46,793 nucleotides of DNA from Terriglobia bacterium. Lineage in GTDB: Bacteria; Acidobacteriota; Vicinamibacteria; Vicinamibacterales; CAVVIG01. The notes beneath the pieces were generated by a model. It was not told where the DNA came from, did not search any database, and was given only the letters and a program-made list of their open reading frames with translations. The stretch spans positions 1 to 46,793 of the forward strand of contig JAIQFX010000071.1 in assembly GCA_020073005.1 (NCBI GenBank). Direction: 5' to 3'. The translations under genes were made by a program, and so were the position numbers. Positions 43,398 to 46,793 of the stretch are shown here, piece after piece; the first letter of the stretch is position 1, and each line of letters begins with the position of its first letter.

Positions 43398-44513
43398 ATG
43401 GAACAGGCCGCCGCCGCACCTCTCAAGAAGACGCCGCTCAACGCTCGCCATCGCGCGTCGGGCGCCAAAATGGTTTCATTCGGCGGCTGGGACATGCCGG
43501 TCGAATATTCCGGCATCGTCGCCGAGCACATGGCCGTCCGCGAGCGCGCCGGCCTCTTCGACGTCTCGCACATGGGCGAGATCGAAATCGCCGGCAAAGA
43601 CGCCCTCGCCGCCGTCCAGCGCATCTCGTCCAACGACGCGAGGAAGCTGCAGGTGGGGCAGGCGCAGTACTCCGGACTCCTGACGCCGCGGGGCACCTTC
43701 GTCGACGACCTGCTCGTCTACTGCCTCGCGCCCGCGCACTTCCTGCTCGTCGTCAACGCCGGCAACATCCCGAAGGACTACGCCTGGATCGCCGAGCATA
43801 TAAAGAATGTTGGCGACGCCGTCGCCGTGGACGCCAGCTCGCGCTACGCGCTGCTCGCGATCCAGGGCCCGAAGGCGCTCGAGGTCCTGCAGCCGCTGAC
43901 CGGCATCGATCTGGCCGGCATGAAGTACTACTGGTTCGCGCACGGCGAGGTCGCCAGCGTGCGCGCGACCGTGTCGCGCACCGGCTACACGGGCGAGGAC
44001 GGCTTCGAAGTCTTCGTCCCGCCGCAGTCCGCGGATCGCGTGTGGCAGGCGATTCTCGAGTCCGGCACGTCCGCGGAGGTGATCCCGTGCGGCCTCGGCG
44101 CCCGCGACACGCTGCGGCTCGAAGCCAGCATGCGCCTCCACGGCAACGACATCGACGATACGACGACAGCGCTGGAAGCCGACCTCGGCTGGATCGTCGG
44201 CTGGAAGAAAGACGACTTCATTGGCGCGGCGGCGCTGCGCGAGCAGAAGGCAAGCGGGGTGACGCGCAAGATCGTTGGTTTCGAAATGGTGGACCGCGGC
44301 ATCGCGCGTCATGGCTACGACGCGTACGTCGGCGAGACGAAATGCGGACTCGTGACCAGCGGCACGCAGACGCCGTTTCTGAAGAAGGCGATCGGCATGG
44401 CGTACGTGCCGATCGAGCACACGGCAATCGGCAAGGAGTTCGACGTCGACATCCGCGGGCGCCGCACGCGCGCCCGCATCGTGCCGATGCCGTTCTATAA
44501 GAGATCAAAGTAG
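43398..44513 (+). CDS. gcvT: Aminomethyltransferase, glycine cleavage T protein
   Basis: The 371-residue protein moves the aminomethyl carbon from lipoyl-GcvH to tetrahydrofolate, releasing ammonia. Motifs include TPLNARHRASGAKMVSFGGW, DMPVEYSGIVAEH, FDVSHMGEI, RTGYTGEDGFE, GLGARDTLRLEASM (with the folate-contacting Asp/Arg) and GIARHGYDA. It heads a gcvT-gcvH-gcvP order. A weak TTGACC at 43336 may be a -35, but no glycine riboswitch consensus is seen in the 74 bases before the gene. Confidence 0.95.
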   Translation: MEQAAAAPLKKTPLNARHRASGAKMVSFGGWDMPVEYSGIVAEHMAVRERAGLFDVSHMGEIEIAGKDALAAVQRISSNDARKLQVGQAQYSGLLTPRGTFVDDLLVYCLAPAHFLLVVNAGNIPKDYAWIAEHIKNVGDAVAVDASSRYALLAIQGPKALEVLQPLTGIDLAGMKYYWFAHGEVASVRATVSRTGYTGEDGFEVFVPPQSADRVWQAILESGTSAEVIPCGLGARDTLRLEASMRLHGNDIDDTTTALEADLGWIVGWKKDDFIGAAALREQKASGVTRKIVGFEMVDRGIARHGYDAYVGETKCGLVTSGTQTPFLKKAIGMAYVPIEHTAIGKEFDVDIRGRRTRARIVPMPFYKRSK

Positions 44514-44527
44514 CGCGAGTGAGTGGC

Positions 44528-44550
44528 GTGGCGTCCGGCTTCAGCCGGAC
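44528..44550. repeat. REP-like palindrome between gcvT and gcvH
   Basis: GTGGC followed by GTCCGGCTTCAGCCGGAC (44533-44550), a single copy of the dispersed family with its usual GTGGC flank. In the transcript it forms a hairpin shortly before the gcvH ribosome site. Confidence 0.85.
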
Positions 44551-44567
44551 CGGACCGTGAGGAACCG

Positions 44568-44942
44568 ATGGCCTATCCGACCAACCTCAAATACACGAAA
44601 GACCACGAGTGGATCGCCCTGGCCGGTGAGAAAGGCAAGGTCGGCATCACCGACTATGCCCAGGCGCAGCTCGGCGACGTCGTCTACGTCGAGCTCCCGG
44701 AAGTCGGCGCGAAGCTGAAGCAGGGCCAGTCCTTCGGCACGATCGAATCGGTGAAGGCCGTCTCGGAGCTGTACTCGCCGGTGACCGGCGAAGTCGTCGA
44801 GGTGAACTCGGCGCTCAAGGACAAGCCGGAGACCGTCAACAAAGACCCGCACGGCAGCTGGATGATCGTGATCCGGATGACGAACGCCGGAGAGACCGAC
44901 GGCCTCCTCGACGCGACCCAGTACGAAAAAGTCATCACGTAG
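44568..44942 (+). CDS. gcvH: Glycine cleavage system H protein
   Basis: The 124-residue lipoyl carrier starts at ATG 44568 with GAGGAA upstream; an earlier in-frame start would translate the palindrome. The core is complete: YTKDHEWIALAGEKGKVGIT, DYAQAQLGDVVYVELPEVG, and the lipoylated Lys in TIESVKAVSELYSP. The C-terminus (SWMIVIRMTNAGETDGLLDA) is normal. It shuttles the aminomethyl group between GcvP, GcvT and the L protein. Confidence 0.96.
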   Translation: MAYPTNLKYTKDHEWIALAGEKGKVGITDYAQAQLGDVVYVELPEVGAKLKQGQSFGTIESVKAVSELYSPVTGEVVEVNSALKDKPETVNKDPHGSWMIVIRMTNAGETDGLLDATQYEKVIT

Positions 44943-45000
44943 CGCGAGGCTTCAGCCGAGCGAATCGATCAGCCATCAGCCCTTAGCCATCAGCCATACG
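44943..45000. repeat. Repeat-like spacer between gcvH and gcvP
   Basis: It begins with CGCGAGGCTTCAGCCGAGCG (an imperfect palindrome with the GGCTTCAGCC core) and continues with three variants of AGCCATCAGCC up to the gcvP start. The tract resembles the CTGTCAGCT arms of the 21047-21606 element in style. Confidence 0.6.
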
Positions 45001-46793
45001 ATGTTCTTTTCAGAATCTTTCTCTTCCCGTCACATCGGTCCCGACGCCGGCGAAACGGCGGCGATGCTCAAAGCCGTCGGCGCGAAGTCACTCGACGCGC
45101 TGATCGACGAGGCGATTCCGCAGCGGATTCGGCTGACCAAGCCGATCGACGTGCCGGATGGCGTGACCGAGTATCAGTTCCTGCGCGATCTGCGCCAGAC
45201 CGCATCACGTAACCAGATCTTCCGATCCTTCATCGGCCAGGGCTACTCGGACTGCATCACGCCGAGCGTCATTCTCCGCAACGTGCTCGAGAATCCGGGC
45301 TGGTATACGCCCTACACGCCGTACCAGGCCGAGATCGCGCAAGGCCGTCTCGAAGCGCTGCTGAACTTCCAGACGATGGTCCGCGATCTGACAGGGATGG
45401 AAGTGGCGAACGCGTCGCTGCTCGACGAAGCCACGGCCGCCGCGGAAGCGATGACGATGCTGCATCGCGTGCAGGCGAAGCGGATCGATTCGGTCGTCGG
45501 CCCGGCGCGGTTCTTCGTGTCGGACCGGTGCTTCGCGCAGACCATCGACTTGTTGAAGACGCGCTCGGAGCCGATGGGCATCGAGCTCGTCATCGGCGAT
45601 CTCGCGACGGCGCAGTTCGGCGACCGCGTGTTCGGCGCGCTGGTGCAGACGCCGGACGAGTCGGGCTGTGTGCACGATCTGACCGACTTCATCGCCAGGG
45701 CCAAGCGCGCCGGCGTCGCCGTCGCCGTGGGCACGGATCTGCTGAGCCTGACGCTCCTCACGCCGCCCGGCGAGATGGGCGCGGACATCGTCTACGGCAA
45801 CTCGCAGCGCTTCGGCGTACCGCTGGGCTACGGCGGCCCGCACGCGGCGTTTTTCGCCACGCTCGAGAAGCACGTGCGCCAGGCGCCGGGCCGCATCATC
45901 GGCGTCTCGATCGACGTGCACGGCAACACCGCGTACCGCATGTCGCTGCAGACGCGCGAGCAGCACATCCGCCGCGAGAAGGCGACGTCGAACATCTGCA
46001 CGGCGCAGGCGCTGCTGGCGAACATCGCCGGACTCTACGCGGTCTATCACGGGCCGCAGGGCCTGAAGGCGATCGCGACGCGCGTGCACGGCTACGCGAA
46101 GCTCCTCGAGCGCGAGCTCGGCAAGCTCGGCTATCGCCAGCTGAACCCGCAGTACTTCGACACGCCGCTGTTCGCCGTTTCCGGCGGTGTCGGCGCGGTA
46201 GGTCAGATCGTGAAGGCGGCCGTCGCGTCCGGGGTCAATCTCGGCTACCGGCAGAACGATACGATCAGCGTCGCGCTGGACGAGACGGTCGAGGAGTCCG
46301 ACATCCTCGCGATCATCGGCGCGTTTTCGGCCGGCGCCGGCGCGAAGACCGTCGCGCTCGACCGTTCCACCAAGGGGCTGGCGCCGAGCTATCCGGCGGG
46401 CCTGGCGCGCGTGACGCCATTCCTGTCGCATCCGGTGTTCAACACGCATCACTCCGAAACGCAGATGATGCGGTACATCCGCGGCCTCGAGCGCAAGGAC
46501 ATCGGCCTCGACACGTCGATGATCCCGCTCGGCTCGTGCACGATGAAGCTGAACGCCGCGTCCGAGATGCTGCCGATCACGTGGCCGGAGTTCGGCAAGA
46601 TCCATCCGTTCGCGCCGATCGAGCAGGCGGCGGGCTACCAGGCGATCTTCCACCAGCTCGAGCAGATGCTCTGCGCGATCACCGGATTCGCGGCCGTCTC
46701 GCTGCAGCCGAACTCGGGCGCGCAGGGCGAGTACACCGGTCTCCTCGTCATCCGCGCGTATCTGAAAGCCAACAACGCGGGCCAGCGCGACGT
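45001..46793 (+). CDS. gcvP: Glycine dehydrogenase (decarboxylating), P protein, cut at window end
   Basis: The frame opens at ATG 45001 and stays open to the last base (597 codons), reading SSRHIGPDAGETAAMLKAVG, RSFIGQGYSDCITPSVILRN, YTPYQAEIAQGRLEALLNFQ, FGVPLGYGGPHAAFFA and later LGSCTMKLNAASEMLP and LQPNSGAQGEYTGLLVIRAY. It is the single-chain form: the N-terminal half and the start of the C-terminal half are in one protein. The segment with the PLP-binding Lys lies beyond the window. It decarboxylates glycine and loads the rest onto GcvH. Confidence 0.96.
   Translation, partial: MFFSESFSSRHIGPDAGETAAMLKAVGAKSLDALIDEAIPQRIRLTKPIDVPDGVTEYQFLRDLRQTASRNQIFRSFIGQGYSDCITPSVILRNVLENPGWYTPYTPYQAEIAQGRLEALLNFQTMVRDLTGMEVANASLLDEATAAAEAMTMLHRVQAKRIDSVVGPARFFVSDRCFAQTIDLLKTRSEPMGIELVIGDLATAQFGDRVFGALVQTPDESGCVHDLTDFIARAKRAGVAVAVGTDLLSLTLLTPPGEMGADIVYGNSQRFGVPLGYGGPHAAFFATLEKHVRQAPGRIIGVSIDVHGNTAYRMSLQTREQHIRREKATSNICTAQALLANIAGLYAVYHGPQGLKAIATRVHGYAKLLERELGKLGYRQLNPQYFDTPLFAVSGGVGAVGQIVKAAVASGVNLGYRQNDTISVALDETVEESDILAIIGAFSAGAGAKTVALDRSTKGLAPSYPAGLARVTPFLSHPVFNTHHSETQMMRYIRGLERKDIGLDTSMIPLGSCTMKLNAASEMLPITWPEFGKIHPFAPIEQAAGYQAIFHQLEQMLCAITGFAAVSLQPNSGAQGEYTGLLVIRAYLKANNAGQRD

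Overview
The window is high-GC, densely packed bacterial DNA from a Gram-negative lineage: it has cytochrome c maturation, beta-barrel outer membrane proteins with signal peptides, a DUF4398-type lipoprotein and a type IV pilin-like protein. Gene style, frequent GTG starts, and above all the palindromic repeats that translate as V-R-L-K/Q-P-D suggest an acidobacterium, probably of the Vicinamibacteria. That placement is an inference from gene families and repeats, not from a marker gene. I see no tRNA, rRNA, CRISPR, phage or plasmid genes; this is ordinary chromosomal housekeeping sequence carrying an unusual load of small repeats.

Layout. (1) 111-7370 is a system I cytochrome c maturation operon: ccmE (Cys-type), a ccmF-ccmH fusion, two uncharacterised membrane proteins, ccmA, ccmB, ccmC, a CcmD-like protein and a 53-residue membrane protein. 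(2) 7377-9919, minus strand: aroA, aroK and a phosphodiesterase in one coupled operon. (3) 10042-15937: an RsbW-like anti-sigma kinase, an inositol monophosphatase, a beta-barrel protein, a GT-C-like membrane protein, a VTT/DedA protein, an LPG-synthase/UPF0104-type membrane protein and a methyltransferase. (4) 15957-19504: ttcA, then two decayed genes, dtd and a glpD-like gene, on either side of an outer membrane protein gene. (5) 19606-32372: dapF, a lipoprotein, a small element carrying a four-helix-bundle (23S intervening-sequence type) gene, then a long plus-strand run radC-larC-metG-adenosine deaminase-like-tatD-polyprenyl synthase-ligA-htrA, many with stop/start overlaps. (6) 32373-34246: an NtrC-type regulator and the RNase P RNA gene. 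(7) 34280-38033: an exported amidohydrolase, a sugar epimerase and a DUF2235 hydrolase. (8) 38335-43323: a ComEA-like protein, a GspH/FimT pseudopilin, a PilZ protein, an enhancer-binding-type AAA+ protein without GAFTGA, a secreted protein with a phospholipase A2 motif and three small membrane proteins. (9) 43398-46793: the glycine cleavage genes gcvT, gcvH and gcvP (cut by the window end).

The most interesting theme is repeat invasion. A REP/BIME-like palindrome family (core GGCTTCAGCC) lies between genes, inside ORFs (3028 gene, ttcA tail, ligA) and inside the RNase P RNA, where it forms a peripheral hairpin. Other repeats supply an apparent signal peptide (3656-3736), a linker in HtrA, and low-complexity stretches in both LarC and MetG. 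Separately, the four-helix-bundle gene at 21131-21583 sits between 36-bp inverted repeats (30/36 matches) ending 5 bases before radC, which looks like a compact mobile unit.
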